Assembly: GCA_009782565.1 (NCBI GenBank)
Contig: WRIU01000004.1
Location: forward strand, 147,187 to 211,186
Direction of reading: 5' to 3'
DNA: 64,000 nt
Origin: Betaproteobacteria bacterium
GTDB lineage: Bacteria > Pseudomonadota > Gammaproteobacteria > Burkholderiales > Rhodocyclaceae
Shown piece by piece: positions 20,129 to 30,130 of the stretch. The notes beneath the pieces were generated by a model. That model searched no databases. It had not been told where the DNA came from and worked only from the letters and a program-made list of their open reading frames with translations. How positions within the stretch are numbered: position 1 is the first letter of the stretch; each line of letters opens with the position of its first letter. Made by a program: the position numbers and the translations under genes.

Positions 20129-20559
20129 ACCAGACCGTCCTCGCAGACAGCCTCGTCACCCTGCACTATCGTATTACCTTGCCTAACGGCCAGCCGCTGC
20201 TCTCCACGTTCGAGGCCACGCCCGCCACGCTTAAATTGGGCGCGGGCGAAATGCTGCCGACGATGGAAAAGCTCATCGTCGGCCTGCCCATCGGCGCTCG
20301 CCAGGTGTTCGAGCTTTCCGCCGAAGAAGCCTTCGGCCCGCACCGCCCCGAACTCGTCGAGCGTGTGCAGCGCAAACATATGCTCTCGCAGGAAATAGAA
20401 GCCTTAAGCATCATGGAATTCGTCGCCCCCGACGGCTCGAAATACTCCGGCTTCGTGCGCGAAGTCGACGACGCCTCCGCGCTGATCGACTTCAATCACC
20501 CGCTGGCGGGCAAACCCATCCGCCTCGAAGTCGAAATCATCGGCGCGGCTGTGGCCTGA
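20125..20559 (+). CDS. fkpB: FKBP-type peptidyl-prolyl isomerase, SlpA/FkpB type
   Basis: 144 residues, a short FKBP with an inserted chaperone (IF) flap. [54 protein letters not shown] and the later [16 protein letters not shown] follow SlpA/FkpB. It speeds cis-trans proline isomerisation in the cytoplasm. The start is TTG at 20125, overlapping the lspA stop in TTGA, with GGAGAA upstream. ispH follows 22 bp after the stop. Confidence 0.92.
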   Translation: MNQTVLADSLVTLHYRITLPNGQPLLSTFEATPATLKLGAGEMLPTMEKLIVGLPIGARQVFELSAEEAFGPHRPELVERVQRKHMLSQEIEALSIMEFVAPDGSKYSGFVREVDDASALIDFNHPLAGKPIRLEVEIIGAAVA

Positions 20560-20581
20560 GCATGCCCTGCCCCCGCTGAAC

Positions 20582-21532
20582 ATGGCTACCACGCAGACGC
20601 CCATCGAAATTCTTCTCGCCAACCCGCGCGGTTTTTGCGCGGGCGTTGAACGCGCCATCGAGATCGTCGAGCGCGCGCTTGCCCGTTACGGCGCACCTAT
20701 TTACGTGCGCCACGAAGTCGTCCATAACCGCCACGTCGTCGACGGGCTGCGGGCGCGCGGCGCGATTTTCGTCGAAAGCCTCGACGAGATTCCCGACGGC
20801 GCGACCGTCATCTTCAGCGCCCACGGCGTACCGCTTTCCGTACAGAGGGAAGCCGCCCGGCGGGGACTGCGCGTGTTCGACGCCACCTGCCCGCTCGTCA
20901 CCAAGGTCCATATGGAAGTCGCGCGGATGCACGCTAAAGGGTGCGAGATCGTCATGATCGGCCACGGCCATCATCCCGAAGTCGAAGGCACGATGGGGCA
21001 AATCGAGGGCGGCATCCATCTGGTTGAAACCATCGCTGCTGCCGCCGCCCTGTGCCCCGCATCCCCCGAACGCCTCGCCTACGTCACCCAGACCACGCTT
21101 TCCGTCGATGACGCCGCCGACATCGTCGCCGCCCTGCGCGAGCGTTTCCCCGCCATCACCGGCCCCAAAAAAGACGACATCTGCTACGCCACCCAGAACC
21201 GGCAGGACGCCGTCAAACGCCTTGCAGAGCAAGCCGGTACCGATGTCGTATTCGTGGTCGGCTCGAAAAACAGTTCCAACTCCAACCGCCTGTGCGAAGT
21301 CGCGGCGCTGCGCGGCGTCACTGCCCATCTGGTAGACGATTCCAGCGACATCGACCCGGCCTGGCTTATGGGCAAAAAAAAGATCGGGGTCACCGCTGGC
21401 GCGTCCGCCCCGGAAACGCTGATTGCCGAAGTCATCCAACACTTGCAGACGCTCACCGGCGCAACAGCGCGCGAACTGGACGGCGCGGAGGAAACAACGG
21501 TGTTTCCGCTACCGAAGGGTTTGCAGGAATAG
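20582..21532 (+). CDS. ispH: 4-hydroxy-3-methylbut-2-enyl diphosphate reductase
   Basis: 316 residues. IspH makes IPP and DMAPP, the last step of the MEP isoprenoid pathway, with a 4Fe-4S cluster. The three cluster Cys are Cys19 (PRGFCAGV), Cys103 (DATCPLV) and Cys201 ([10 protein letters not shown]); [11 protein letters not shown] and the C-terminal [13 protein letters not shown] are also diagnostic. It is the last gene of the ribF-ileS-lspA-fkpB-ispH run and is followed by a strong terminator. Confidence 0.97.
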   Translation: MATTQTPIEILLANPRGFCAGVERAIEIVERALARYGAPIYVRHEVVHNRHVVDGLRARGAIFVESLDEIPDGATVIFSAHGVPLSVQREAARRGLRVFDATCPLVTKVHMEVARMHAKGCEIVMIGHGHHPEVEGTMGQIEGGIHLVETIAAAAALCPASPERLAYVTQTTLSVDDAADIVAALRERFPAITGPKKDDICYATQNRQDAVKRLAEQAGTDVVFVVGSKNSSNSNRLCEVAALRGVTAHLVDDSSDIDPAWLMGKKKIGVTAGASAPETLIAEVIQHLQTLTGATARELDGAEETTVFPLPKGLQE

Positions 21533-21563
21533 TTACGCTCTACGCTTCCTTCTCACAATGAAA

Positions 21564-21600
21564 AAGGGCGGCGGATATTATTCCGCCGCCCTTCCCTTTT
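21564..21600. terminator. Bidirectional terminator between ispH and acyl-CoA dehydrogenase
   Basis: AAGGGCGGCGGA (21564-21575) pairs perfectly with TCCGCCGCCCTT (21582-21593). On the minus strand the stem runs into T5; on the plus strand into CCCTTTT. It serves the converging transcripts. Confidence 0.9.
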
Positions 21601-21604
21601 GATA

Positions 21605-21632
21605 CGGCATCTTTCCCGAAGGAAAGATGCCG
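21605..21632 (-). terminator. Second hairpin after the acyl-CoA dehydrogenase gene
   Basis: CGGCATCTTTCC, loop CGAA, GGAAAGATGCCG: a perfect 12-bp stem 11 bp past the dehydrogenase stop. No T-run follows directly, but the terminator at 21564-21600 comes next in the same direction. It may act as an mRNA 3'-end stabiliser. Confidence 0.6.
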
Positions 21633-21642
21633 TGTTGCACCC

Positions 21643-23454
21643 TTAGAACAGTGGCTCTTCGAGACCGAACACCGACTCGCCGCCCTGGGTGATTTCCGTC
21701 GCCATCGCCCTGGCATGTACCATCAAGTGTTGAGCGAAGAAACGAACCGTCGCCAGTTTGGCCTTGTAGTAGCCGTCGGCCGCGCCCGCGTCCAGCTTCG
21801 CCTGCGCGATCTGGGCGGACTTGGCCATCAGCCAGCCACCCACGACGATGCCGGTGAGCTTGGTGTAGACAACGGAACCGGCATGCACGATTTCCGGCGC
21901 GCTGCCATAGGCACCGATCAGCCATTCGGTCGCGTCGATCTGCGCCTGGACGGCTTCCTTCAGGAGCTTGCCAACGTCGCCCAATTTTGCATCGCCCGAC
22001 AGTTTGTCGGCATAGGCGGCAATTTCCTTGTACAGCCCACGAGCGGTAAAGCCGACATTGCCCGCTTCATCCTTTTCACGCGCGGTCTTGCGGCCTACCA
22101 GGTCGTTGGCCTGGATGGCGGTCGTGCCTTCGTAGATCGTGGTGATGCGGGCATCGCGCAGGTACAGCGCCGCGCCCGTTTCTTCAATGAAGCCGGTTCC
22201 GCCGTGCACCTGAATGCCATCGGTCGCGATGTCGATGCCGCTTTCGGTGCTCCACGCCTTGACCACCGGGGTAAGCAGTTCGACATACGCCTGGCTTTGC
22301 TTGCGAACCGCCGCATCGGGATGGTGCGAAGCCTTGTCCATGTTGCCGGCCACGAAATAAGCCAGCGCGCGGATGCCTTCTGTGCGAGCCTTCATGCTCA
22401 TCAGGAGACGACGCACATCCGGATGGAACAGGATGGGCTTGGTTTCCTTGGTCTTGTCGCCGATGATCGCGCCTTGGATACGCTCGCGGGCATAGGTCAG
22501 CGCGTGCTGGTAGGCACGTTCGGCCACGCCGACGCCTTCCAGGCCGACGTTGAGGCGCGCGTGGTTCATCATCGTGAACATGTAGGCCACGCCCTTGCCT
22601 TCCTGTCCGACCAGCCAGCCCTTCGCACCGGCATTGTCGCCATAGGACATGACCGAGGTGACGCTGCCGTGGATGCCGAGCTTGTGCTCGATGGCCGAGC
22701 AGATCAGGTCGTTGCGCTCGCCCAGGCTGCCGTCGTCATTGACGAGGTACTTGGGAACGATGAAGAGCGAGATGCCTTTCAGGCCCGGATCGGAATTGGG
22801 CAGGCGCGCGAGCACGAGGTGGATGATGTTCCCCGCCATGTCGTGTTCGCCCCAGGTGATGAATATCTTGGTGCCGCTGATCCGGTAAGTGCCGTCGCCG
22901 CTGGGATCGGGCACGGCCTTGGTGCGGATGGCGGTGAGGTCGGAACCGGCTTGCGGTTCGGTCAGGTTCATCGTGCCCGACCAAGTGCCGTCAGCCATCT
23001 TGTGCAGGTATTTTTCCTTGAGTTCCTCGGAAGCGTGGTGGCGAATCGCCTCGATTGCGCCCAGAGTCAGCATCGGGCACAGCGCGAAGGCGATGCTGGC
23101 GGAACGCCACATTTCATTGACCGCGATGTTGACGAGGTGGGGCAAGCCTTGGCCGCCGAACTTGGGATTGACCGGCATGGCATGCCAGCCGTTTTCACAA
23201 AAGAGCTTGTAGGCGTTCTTGTATTCCTGATTCGTGGTGACGACGCCGTTTTTCCAGACCGGGCTATCTACGTCGCCCTTCAGGTTCAAGGGATCGACAA
23301 CCTCAGATGCGAATTTAGCGGCTTCTTCGAGAATGGCATCCACCGTGTCGGCATCGACTTCGGCAAAATCGGGTAAACCAAGAATTTCCTGCAATCCAGC
23401 CAGCTCGTTCAGGACGAAACGCATATCGGCAAGCGGTGCGTTGTAAGTGCTCAT
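21643..23454 (-). CDS. Acyl-CoA dehydrogenase (long, ~600-aa type)
   Basis: 603 residues, about 200 more than classical acyl-CoA dehydrogenases, with the C-terminal extension of the long betaproteobacterial/DmdC-like subfamily. Flavin-binding segments are [14 protein letters not shown] and [12 protein letters not shown]; the late [34 protein letters not shown] holds the expected catalytic region. It oxidises acyl-CoA to enoyl-CoA using FAD and passes electrons to ETF. The etfBA genes lie directly upstream on the same strand, so donor and acceptor are made together. Chain-length specificity is not readable. Confidence 0.93.
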   Translation of the reverse strand: MSTYNAPLADMRFVLNELAGLQEILGLPDFAEVDADTVDAILEEAAKFASEVVDPLNLKGDVDSPVWKNGVVTTNQEYKNAYKLFCENGWHAMPVNPKFGGQGLPHLVNIAVNEMWRSASIAFALCPMLTLGAIEAIRHHASEELKEKYLHKMADGTWSGTMNLTEPQAGSDLTAIRTKAVPDPSGDGTYRISGTKIFITWGEHDMAGNIIHLVLARLPNSDPGLKGISLFIVPKYLVNDDGSLGERNDLICSAIEHKLGIHGSVTSVMSYGDNAGAKGWLVGQEGKGVAYMFTMMNHARLNVGLEGVGVAERAYQHALTYARERIQGAIIGDKTKETKPILFHPDVRRLLMSMKARTEGIRALAYFVAGNMDKASHHPDAAVRKQSQAYVELLTPVVKAWSTESGIDIATDGIQVHGGTGFIEETGAALYLRDARITTIYEGTTAIQANDLVGRKTAREKDEAGNVGFTARGLYKEIAAYADKLSGDAKLGDVGKLLKEAVQAQIDATEWLIGAYGSAPEIVHAGSVVYTKLTGIVVGGWLMAKSAQIAQAKLDAGAADGYYKAKLATVRFFAQHLMVHARAMATEITQGGESVFGLEEPLF

Positions 23455-23506
23455 CGGGAGTCTCCCTCCAGTAAATGTGAATGTCTTGGTGCTGTTTGTT
23501 AATCAA

Positions 23507-23537
23507 GGATGGCGGCGCTCATCGAAGGCCGCCATCC
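23507..23537 (-). other. Intercistronic hairpin between etfA and acyl-CoA dehydrogenase
   Basis: GGATGGCGGC (23507-23516) pairs with GCCGCCATCC (23528-23537), an 11-nt loop between. Perfect 10-bp stem just after the etfA stop. No T-run, so attenuation or mRNA stabilisation of etfBA is more likely than full termination. Confidence 0.65.
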
Positions 23538-23550
23538 GTACGGCAGCAGT

Positions 23551-24483
23551 TCAGCCCAACGCTGCCACCAGTTCCGGCACGGCGGTGAACAAGTCCGCCA
23601 CCAAGCCAAAATCGGCCACCTGGAAGATCGGCGCGTCAGCATCCTTGTTGATCGCCACGATCACCTTGGAATCCTTCATGCCGGCCAGATGCTGAATCGC
23701 CCCCGAAATTCCGATGGCGAAGTAAAGCTGCGGCGCAACGATCTTGCCGGTCTGCCCCACCTGATAGTCGTTTGGCACGAAACCAGCGTCCACCGCAGCA
23801 CGGCTCGCACCGATCGCTGCACCGAGTTTGTCGGCCAGCGGTTCGAGCACCTTGCTGAAGTTTTCGCCGCTACCCAGACCACGCCCTCCGGAAACGACGA
23901 TCTTGGCCGCGTCCAGTTCGGGGCGGGCGCTTTTGGTGACTTCGCGCCCAACCAAGCGCACAAGGCCGAGATCAGCCCCCGCCGCCACTGCTTCAACCGC
24001 TGCGCCGCCGCCTTCCCCGGCAGCGTCGAACGCGGTTGTGCGTACAGTGAGAACTTTGATCGGATCGGCGCTCTTCACCGTAGACAGGGCGTTACCGGCA
24101 TAGATCGGACGCACGAAGGTATCCGGCGCTTCGACGGCAATGATGTCGCTGATTTGGGCAACATCGAGCAGCGCCGCCACACGGGGCGTCAGGTTTTTGC
24201 CCGCGCTGGTGGCGGGAGCTACGATATGGCTGTAACCGGGAGCCAGCCCTTTGACCAGGTCGGCGAGATTTTCCGGGGTTTGCGCTTCGTACTGCGGCGC
24301 ATCGGCGACAAGCACCTTGGCAACGCCCGCTACCTTAGCGGCAGCCTGACTCACCGTGCCGAGATTGGCACCGGCTACGAGCAGATGAACGTCGCCGCCG
24401 AGCTTTCCGGCGGCAGTCACGGCATTGAGGGTCGCGGCCTTCAGGGCGGCGTTGTCGTGTTCGGCAATGACGAGAATGGCCAT
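23551..24483 (-). CDS. etfA: Electron transfer flavoprotein alpha subunit
   Basis: 310 residues. EtfA holds FAD and shuttles electrons from acyl-CoA dehydrogenases to ETF:quinone oxidoreductase. The C-terminal FAD domain carries [54 protein letters not shown] and [20 protein letters not shown], all hallmarks. The gene begins 2 bp after the etfB stop, so the subunits are coupled. Confidence 0.97.
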   Translation of the reverse strand: MAILVIAEHDNAALKAATLNAVTAAGKLGGDVHLLVAGANLGTVSQAAAKVAGVAKVLVADAPQYEAQTPENLADLVKGLAPGYSHIVAPATSAGKNLTPRVAALLDVAQISDIIAVEAPDTFVRPIYAGNALSTVKSADPIKVLTVRTTAFDAAGEGGGAAVEAVAAGADLGLVRLVGREVTKSARPELDAAKIVVSGGRGLGSGENFSKVLEPLADKLGAAIGASRAAVDAGFVPNDYQVGQTGKIVAPQLYFAIGISGAIQHLAGMKDSKVIVAINKDADAPIFQVADFGLVADLFTAVPELVAALG

Positions 24484-24485
24484 GA

Positions 24486-25235
24486 TCAGATCACCTTTGC
24501 AACGTTCTTGAGTTTATCGACCAGTTGGCCAACATCGGCCACGACGATCCCCGCGCTACGCTTGGGCGGTTCAGTTACCTTGAGAGTCGTCAGCCTCGGC
24601 GTGACATCTACGCCCAGATCAGCGGGTTTCACGATTTCAAGCGGTTTTTTCTTCGCCTTCATGATGTTCGGCAAAGTGGCATAACGCGGCTCATTGAGGC
24701 GCAGATCGACCGTCACCACCGCCGGCAACTTGACCGCCAGCTTTTCCAGGCCGCCGTCGATTTCGCGGGCGACGGTGATTTCATCCGCGCCGGGAACGAG
24801 CTTGGAAATGAACGTCGCCTGCGGCCAGCCAAGCAACGCGGCAAGCATCTGCCCGGTCTGGTTGGAATCGTCGTCAATGGCCTGCTTGCCCGCGATGACC
24901 ATTTTCGGGGCTTCCTTGTCGACAATCGCCTTCAGGAGCTTGGCAATTGCCAGCGGTTGCAGTTCGGCATCGGTTTCCACAAGGAAACCGCGATCGGCGC
25001 CCATTGCCATCGCGGTACGCAGCGTCTCCTGCGCGGCTCCCAGACCGGCACTCACGACGACCACTTCGGTCGCAACACCGGCTTCCTTCAAGCGCACAGC
25101 CTCTTCTACCGCGATTTCATCAAATGGATTCATACTCATTTTCACGTTGGCCGTGTCTACCCCGCTGCCATCCGCCTTGACGCGGATATTGACGTTGTAG
25201 TCGACCACACGTTTGACAGGAACCAGGATTTTCAA
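24486..25235 (-). CDS. etfB: Electron transfer flavoprotein beta subunit
   Basis: 249 residues, the usual EtfB length. It begins (M)[19 protein letters not shown], and the ETF-beta signature region is in [25 protein letters not shown]. The start is TTG at 25235: AAGGAG sits six bases upstream and this gives the canonical N-terminus; the longer reading from 25280 has no family support. First gene of etfB-etfA-acyl-CoA dehydrogenase. Confidence 0.96.
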   Translation of the reverse strand: MKILVPVKRVVDYNVNIRVKADGSGVDTANVKMSMNPFDEIAVEEAVRLKEAGVATEVVVVSAGLGAAQETLRTAMAMGADRGFLVETDAELQPLAIAKLLKAIVDKEAPKMVIAGKQAIDDDSNQTGQMLAALLGWPQATFISKLVPGADEITVAREIDGGLEKLAVKLPAVVTVDLRLNEPRYATLPNIMKAKKKPLEIVKPADLGVDVTPRLTTLKVTEPPKRSAGIVVADVGQLVDKLKNVAKVI

Positions 25236-25455
25236 AATTGTCTCCTTTGTGGTTTCGTGAGTTTGACTAAAGCATTGCAATGAATGCTTCCGGGCTGGAT
25301 TCTACCGGTGCGCCAATTATGGCACTACGCCTCAGACAACACATGCTGCGGCGCAAAAAATCCTACATGACAAAATACAACTTTCTTTTGAATTACTCTA
25401 CCGAAAAAGTTAAAAGTTCTTCGATACGTTCGTGATTGCCTCGATAGAGTCCCTT

Positions 25456-26226
25456 TCAGCCATTTTCCGGCAACGCCAGCACCGCGCAGGCATTATCGGA
25501 AGTCGCCCGAATGATCTCTTTGGGTAACAGGCCGCGCAATTCGGCAAGAACTCCCGCGATATGTAAAAGATTTTCCGGCACATTCCGCTCGCCGCGCGCC
25601 CAGGCCGGAGGCATGTCCGGCGCGTCGGTTTCCAGCACAATCGCATCCAGCGGCAACTCAGCCGCGAGACGGCGGATGCGACGTGACCCGTCAAAAGTCA
25701 TCGCGCCGCCAAAACCGAGTTTGAATCCCAACTCAATGAACGCCTCCGCTTGCCGGGGGCTGCCATTGAAAGCATGCGCGATGCCTCCCGCAACCCGGAC
25801 TCGCCGTAAAGCCGCGAGCACGGCGTCCTGCGCCCGGCGCACATGGAGGATGACTGGCAGTCCGTGACGGCGCGCCAGCTTAAGCTGTGCAACAAAGAAT
25901 GCCTCCTGCCTTGCAGCGTTGAATCCCGGCACATAATGATCCAGCCCAATTTCCCCTACGGCCACGGCGCGGCCTTGTGCAAGCAGGGCATCGAGCAAAT
26001 CGAGATCGGCTTCATCGGCATGGTCGACGGTGAGCGGATGAATTCCGAGCACCGGAAAAACACCGGGCGTCGTTTCAGCCAGCGCCAGCACCCGCGCGAA
26101 CCCCGCGCGGTCGACGGCGGGCACGACAAACTTCTCGATGCCCGCCGCGCGCGCCCGTGCAAGCAGCGCCGCGCGATCCGGATCGAACTCAGCCGCGTCG
26201 AGATGGATATGCGTGTCGATCAGCAT
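25456..26226 (-). CDS. TatD-family metal-dependent hydrolase
   Basis: 256 residues, a TIM-barrel of the amidohydrolase superfamily. Metal ligands are visible: His6 and His8 (IDTHIHLD), Glu in VGEIGLDHY, His in ILHVRRAQD, His in IAHAFNGS and Asp in VLETDAPDMPP. TatD enzymes are Mg-dependent 3'-5' DNases. The start lies 16 bp after the ilvN stop on the same strand with no terminator between, so it probably shares the ilvBN transcript. The 220 bp between it and etfB (25236-25455) hold no gene I can support. Confidence 0.9.
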   Translation of the reverse strand: MLIDTHIHLDAAEFDPDRAALLARARAAGIEKFVVPAVDRAGFARVLALAETTPGVFPVLGIHPLTVDHADEADLDLLDALLAQGRAVAVGEIGLDHYVPGFNAARQEAFFVAQLKLARRHGLPVILHVRRAQDAVLAALRRVRVAGGIAHAFNGSPRQAEAFIELGFKLGFGGAMTFDGSRRIRRLAAELPLDAIVLETDAPDMPPAWARGERNVPENLLHIAGVLAELRGLLPKEIIRATSDNACAVLALPENG

Positions 26227-26242
26227 GAAAACTCACACCCGA

Positions 26243-26560
26243 TCATACGGCTACGACGGGTGCGAACTCCAGGCACGCGCTCAAGCGCTCAAAGACGTTT
26301 TCGTCCGTCTCTTCCACGCGGACATCCAGAATGTCATGCAGTTTACTCACCTGACTGACCACTTGGTTCATGCGGCCATCTTCATTGATCATCAGCCACA
26401 CGTTACAGGTTGAACCGCCGTTGATCGGGGTCACCAGAATCCCTTCCAGGTTGTAGGCGCGCCGGGCAAAGAGCCCGCATACATGGGACATGACGCCGGG
26501 GTGATTGTTCACGGTGAGGCGTAAGGTCACGAGGGTTTTAGTGGCGGTGGCGTCAGACAT
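26243..26560 (-). CDS. ilvN: Acetolactate synthase small (regulatory) subunit, AHAS I type
   Basis: 105 residues, a single ACT domain (LRLTVNNHPGVMSHVCGLFARRAYNLEGILVTPINGG), the short IlvN form rather than the ~160-residue IlvH usual in betaproteobacteria. It binds valine and controls the large subunit. The start overlaps the ilvB stop by 8 nt. The short form and the valine leader upstream both match the enteric ilvBN system. Confidence 0.93.
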   Translation of the reverse strand: MSDATATKTLVTLRLTVNNHPGVMSHVCGLFARRAYNLEGILVTPINGGSTCNVWLMINEDGRMNQVVSQVSKLHDILDVRVEETDENVFERLSACLEFAPVVAV

Positions 26561-28232
26561 GACACTCTCCTTCTATCATTTCAATGTTGGCTGCGCCCGG
26601 AGGTACCATGGGAAACACTTTGTCCTCTGCGCGGATGTTCACTTCAACGAGACAAGGCCCTCTGCTGTGCAGGGCTTTTTCCAAATCCTTTTCAGGAGTT
26701 CTGCTGAGGTTCAGGTTGATGGCCGGTATGCCGAAGCCTCGGGCAATACTGGGAAAATCCACCACCCCCGTGTATTCCGAAGCAAAGATTCTTCCGCCAA
26801 AAAACAGTTCCTGTTGCTGCTGCACAAGGCCGAGGCCGCCGTTGTTGCTCAGGATGATCTTCACATTAGCCTGCTGCTCGGCTGCGGTAGCCAGTTCCTG
26901 AATGTTCATGAGCAGGCTCCCATCTCCGGAGAAGCAGAGCACCGTGGCTTCGGGATGCTGCAAAGCAGCACCAATGGCGGCTGGAAGGCCAAACCCCATA
27001 GTTCCAAGCCCGCCCGAGGTCAACCACTGGCGCGGGCGGGTAAAAGGAAAAACCTGAGCCACGCGCATCTGATGCTGGCCCACGTCTGTAGCAATGATGG
27101 CCGAGCTATCCATCAATGAGGCGACGCAACGGATAATTCCATAAGGCGAACAAGGGTTATCAGAGTCTTTCACAGCCATGCCGTGGGTCGCCTTCAGACA
27201 GGCCACGCGGTCGAGCCAGGGCTTGCGGCGTTTCATGCCGAGGAAAGGCAGAAGAGCCTCAAGGGTCAGGCGGGCATCCGCGATGATGCCCGCTTCCACC
27301 GCGCGAAGTTTACCCACTTCACTGGCATCCGTATCAATATGGATAACCTTGGCATTGGGACAAAAACAATCTATGCGGCCGGTAGCCCGGTCGTCAAACC
27401 GCGCGCCCACCACGATGAGCAAATCGCATTCTTCCAGGAGCATGTTGGTACTGCGCGCTCCGTGCATGCCAAGCATGCCGAGGGAAAGGGCGTGCTCCAA
27501 GGGGATTATGCCCAGCCCCCGCAGAGACATAGCGGCGGGTATGCCGCAGCCTTCCACCAGGGAAAGGGCAATGGCCGCTGTACCGGGATGGTTCGCGCCG
27601 CCGCCAAGCAGCAGCATGGGGCATTGAGCCGCATTGATGAGATCCGCCGCTTTCCGTATCAAGGCAGGATCGGGCGCGACCGGAGCCTCGGGCATACCGG
27701 CGAGCGGCAGTTCCGCTATCTCCAGCATCCCCATCTGCACATCCTTTGGAATGTCGATGAGTACCGGGCCGGGACGGTCGCTGGAAGCGATGGAAAAGGC
27801 CTCCGGAATGATGTGAAGCAGTTCCTCCACCGTGCGAGCCAGATAGTTGTGCTTGGTCACGGGTACGGACATGCCGTAAATATCCACTTCCTGAAATGCG
27901 TCCGTCCCGATCATGGGACAGGATACCTGGCCGGTGATGCAGATGATGGGGATGGAATCCATTTTGGCGTCTGCCAGGGACGTGAGGGTATTGGTGGCTC
28001 CTGGTCCGGAAGTGGCGAAAAAGACAGCGGGACAGCCGCTGGAGCGAGCCATGCCCTGAGCGATGAACCCAGCTCCCTGTTCGTGCCTGGCAAGGACATG
28101 CCGGATACGAGTGCTGCGGGAAAGGGCATCGTACAAGGGCAGATTGGTACCGCCCGGAATACCGGCAATACAGGTGATGCCTTGCCTCTCCAACAGACGG
28201 ATAGTCAGTTCAGCTCCAGTCATGCGTTTCAT
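26553..28232 (-). CDS. ilvB: Acetolactate synthase large subunit, AHAS I type
   Basis: 559 residues. It condenses pyruvate with pyruvate or 2-oxobutyrate in branched-chain amino acid synthesis. ThDP activation Glu51 lies in LARHEQGAGFIAQG; the ThDP/Mg motif is FSGDGSLLMNIQELATAA with NNGGLG about 30 residues later; RFDDRATG and the final PGAANIEMIEGE are also typical. GGAG lies 9 bases before the ATG at 28232. Upstream sit an intrinsic terminator and a Val-rich leader peptide, so attenuation by charged tRNA-Val is likely. Confidence 0.95.
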   Translation of the reverse strand: MKRMTGAELTIRLLERQGITCIAGIPGGTNLPLYDALSRSTRIRHVLARHEQGAGFIAQGMARSSGCPAVFFATSGPGATNTLTSLADAKMDSIPIICITGQVSCPMIGTDAFQEVDIYGMSVPVTKHNYLARTVEELLHIIPEAFSIASSDRPGPVLIDIPKDVQMGMLEIAELPLAGMPEAPVAPDPALIRKAADLINAAQCPMLLLGGGANHPGTAAIALSLVEGCGIPAAMSLRGLGIIPLEHALSLGMLGMHGARSTNMLLEECDLLIVVGARFDDRATGRIDCFCPNAKVIHIDTDASEVGKLRAVEAGIIADARLTLEALLPFLGMKRRKPWLDRVACLKATHGMAVKDSDNPCSPYGIIRCVASLMDSSAIIATDVGQHQMRVAQVFPFTRPRQWLTSGGLGTMGFGLPAAIGAALQHPEATVLCFSGDGSLLMNIQELATAAEQQANVKIILSNNGGLGLVQQQQELFFGGRIFASEYTGVVDFPSIARGFGIPAINLNLSRTPEKDLEKALHSRGPCLVEVNIRAEDKVFPMVPPGAANIEMIEGECHV

Positions 28233-28282
28233 TCGTCAATCTCCTTGACATGGGTCTGCCAGATGTCCGACGGAATCCTTGC

Positions 28283-28323
28283 AAAAAAAGCAAAACCCCC
28301 GTCGGCTCACACCGGCGGGGGTT
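28283..28323 (-). terminator. ilvB attenuator terminator
   Basis: On the minus strand AACCCCCGCCGG (28323-28312) pairs with CCGACGGGGGTT (28305-28294) with one C-A mismatch, followed by TTGC and T7. It is a strong intrinsic terminator between the leader peptide and ilvB, the classic attenuator position. Confidence 0.88.
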
Positions 28324-28352
28324 AATTGGCTATGCCTACTGCTACTTCCCGA

Positions 28353-28430
28353 TCACGGCGCGAGTGACATGTGTCCCCGTACGACGACGGCGACTCTGAC
28401 GACCAGGGAAGTGCGGAAAGCAATAGACAT
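28353..28430 (-). CDS. ivbL: Val-rich leader peptide of ilvBN (IvbL-like)
   Basis: 25 codons, ATG at 28430 to TGA at 28353, with AAGGAA about 7 bases upstream. The middle reads LVVRVAVVVR, six valine codons in eight (residues 10-17), closely like the Val/Leu run of E. coli IvbL. Ribosome stalling on Val codons when charged tRNA-Val is scarce would favour an antiterminator over the terminator at 28283-28323. The peptide and terminator are seen; the alternative fold is inferred and I did not model it. Confidence 0.85.
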   Translation of the reverse strand: MSIAFRTSLVVRVAVVVRGHMSLAP

Positions 28431-28497
28431 GATGAAATTCCTTGAGTGCTACTCTGAGGCTTTCACTTTTGAGAATACATGATAAGGCCTTGCAAGA

Positions 28498-29979
28498 CTA
28501 TGTTTTTGTACGCATGGTAAGCGCACGGCCAACCGAACGCCACTGTAAACGTTCTTCCTCGAACGCGGCGGTAGTGAGCGGCAATTCCTGCAACCACCCC
28601 GGCGGGGTTTCGACGGTGAAACCGCGCTTCGTCCAGGTCAAAGCGATGTCCGGCACGCCCCGGTCATCGCGGGCGCGATGAACCACCACTGCCAGACGCA
28701 GACAGACGATCAGCAACCAGTCCGGACTCGATGGGTCGATATCCGCCAGACGTTCGAGCTTGCCGCGATGGGCAAGCACGAGCCGCGCGAGCCGCCACTG
28801 ATCCATGCGCGAAAAACCCGGCATATCGGCATTGGCGAGGATATAGGCACTGTGCTTGTGGTACCCGGCATGTGCGACGGAAATGCCGATCTCGTGCAAA
28901 AGCGCCGCCCAATACAGAAACCTGCGATCCATATTGGCCGGATCAATAACAGCGGGGTCAAGCTGCGCGAGCAAGGAACAGGCCGTGTCGGCCACCTGTC
29001 CGGCATGGCGCGCATTGACCCGGTAACGGTTCATGAAGGCATCGACGGTCGCGTCACGCAAGTCATGATGGTGATAGCGACCCAGCAGATCGTAAAGCAC
29101 GCCCAGCCGCAAGGCGCCTTCCGAAAACGCCATGCGTTGCAGCCCAAACTCGTGGAACACCGCGAGCATGATCGCCAGCCCTCCAAGGACGACGGACTTC
29201 CGGTCGTTTCTTAGGGCATACAGGTCGGCAGCATCGACAGAACCGGCACGAATGAAAATTGTGCGTAGTTTCTCTAGCCCGTCGCGTGTGATTCCGCTCT
29301 CCGATAAACCGTTTTCCACGAGAATTTCTTCCAGCGCCTTGGCCGTGCCGCTGGAACCGACGGCTAATTCCCAACCCGTTTTACGGTAATCATGGGCAAT
29401 CGAGAGCAATTCGCTACGCGCGGAAAGTTCCGCTTCCCGGAAACTGCGTTTGTCGATCTTTCCACCGGGAAAATAACGCAGGCTGTAACTGACGCAGCCC
29501 ATATAAAGCGAATCGAGCAAAACAGGCTCGAAACTCTTGCCGATGATGAATTCGGTCGAACCGCCGCCAATATCGACAATCAACTGCTGGCGATGCGGGT
29601 CGGGCAGCGTATGTGCAACCCCCACGTAAATCAGGCGCGCTTCCTCGCGCCCGCCGATCACCTCGATGGGAAAACCAAGCGCCTTTTCGGCCTCACGTAG
29701 AAAATCTGCCGCGTTCTTGGCGACGCGCAACGTATTGGTTGCCACCGCGCGCACCGCATCGGGTGAAAACCCCGCGAGCCGCTCATGAAACAAACGCAAG
29801 GCGACGAGGCCCCGCTGACAGGCTTCATCATCGAGCCGTTTGTCCGCCGTCAGACCTGCGGCCAACTGCACCTGCTCCTTCAAGCCATCGAAGGCATAGA
29901 CCTGGTCATTGACAATGCGCCCGACCTGGAGCCGGAAACTGTTGGAACCGAGGTCGACAGCGGCAATCACATCCTGCAT
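28498..29979 (-). CDS. ppx: Exopolyphosphatase (Ppx/GppA family)
   Basis: 493 residues. Ppx releases phosphate from polyphosphate ends; family members may also hydrolyse pppGpp. The ASKHA fold shows AAVDLGSNSFRLQVGRI at the start, EVIGGREEARLIYVGVAH (Glu involved in catalysis) and LIVDIGGGSTEFIIG, then an HD-like C-terminal domain (LHEIGISVAHAGYHKHSAYI). I took the ATG at 29979 (MQDVIAAV), which gives the family start. ppk1 lies 1.6 kb away on the other strand. Confidence 0.94.
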   Translation of the reverse strand: MQDVIAAVDLGSNSFRLQVGRIVNDQVYAFDGLKEQVQLAAGLTADKRLDDEACQRGLVALRLFHERLAGFSPDAVRAVATNTLRVAKNAADFLREAEKALGFPIEVIGGREEARLIYVGVAHTLPDPHRQQLIVDIGGGSTEFIIGKSFEPVLLDSLYMGCVSYSLRYFPGGKIDKRSFREAELSARSELLSIAHDYRKTGWELAVGSSGTAKALEEILVENGLSESGITRDGLEKLRTIFIRAGSVDAADLYALRNDRKSVVLGGLAIMLAVFHEFGLQRMAFSEGALRLGVLYDLLGRYHHHDLRDATVDAFMNRYRVNARHAGQVADTACSLLAQLDPAVIDPANMDRRFLYWAALLHEIGISVAHAGYHKHSAYILANADMPGFSRMDQWRLARLVLAHRGKLERLADIDPSSPDWLLIVCLRLAVVVHRARDDRGVPDIALTWTKRGFTVETPPGWLQELPLTTAAFEEERLQWRSVGRALTMRTKT

Positions 29980-30023
29980 CGTAATGAGCCCAAAAACACA
30001 TCTCAAAAAGCGACGGCGCGCAT

Positions 30024-30045
30024 TCTAGAGCGTTTTCTGTTCAAG
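30024..30045 (+). repeat. Dispersed 22-bp repeat, copy 1
   Basis: The 22 bases beginning CTAGAGCGTTTTCTG are exactly repeated in inverted orientation at 47699-47720. Both copies lie beside short C-rich and palindromic sequence, so they are probably one end of a longer dispersed intergenic repeat. Confidence 0.75.
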
Positions 30046-30130
30046 TGGGTACCCCCCCTCGCCCGCGCAAGCGGGAAAAGGATAAGTGTGCGCTGTACGA
30101 CAGGATAGAATGTTTAATTCGCCCAAGGTA

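Noticed and set aside
21715..23376. 553-codon open frame antisense to the acyl-CoA dehydrogenase
   Set aside because: Another antisense shadow; sense strand is clearly coding.
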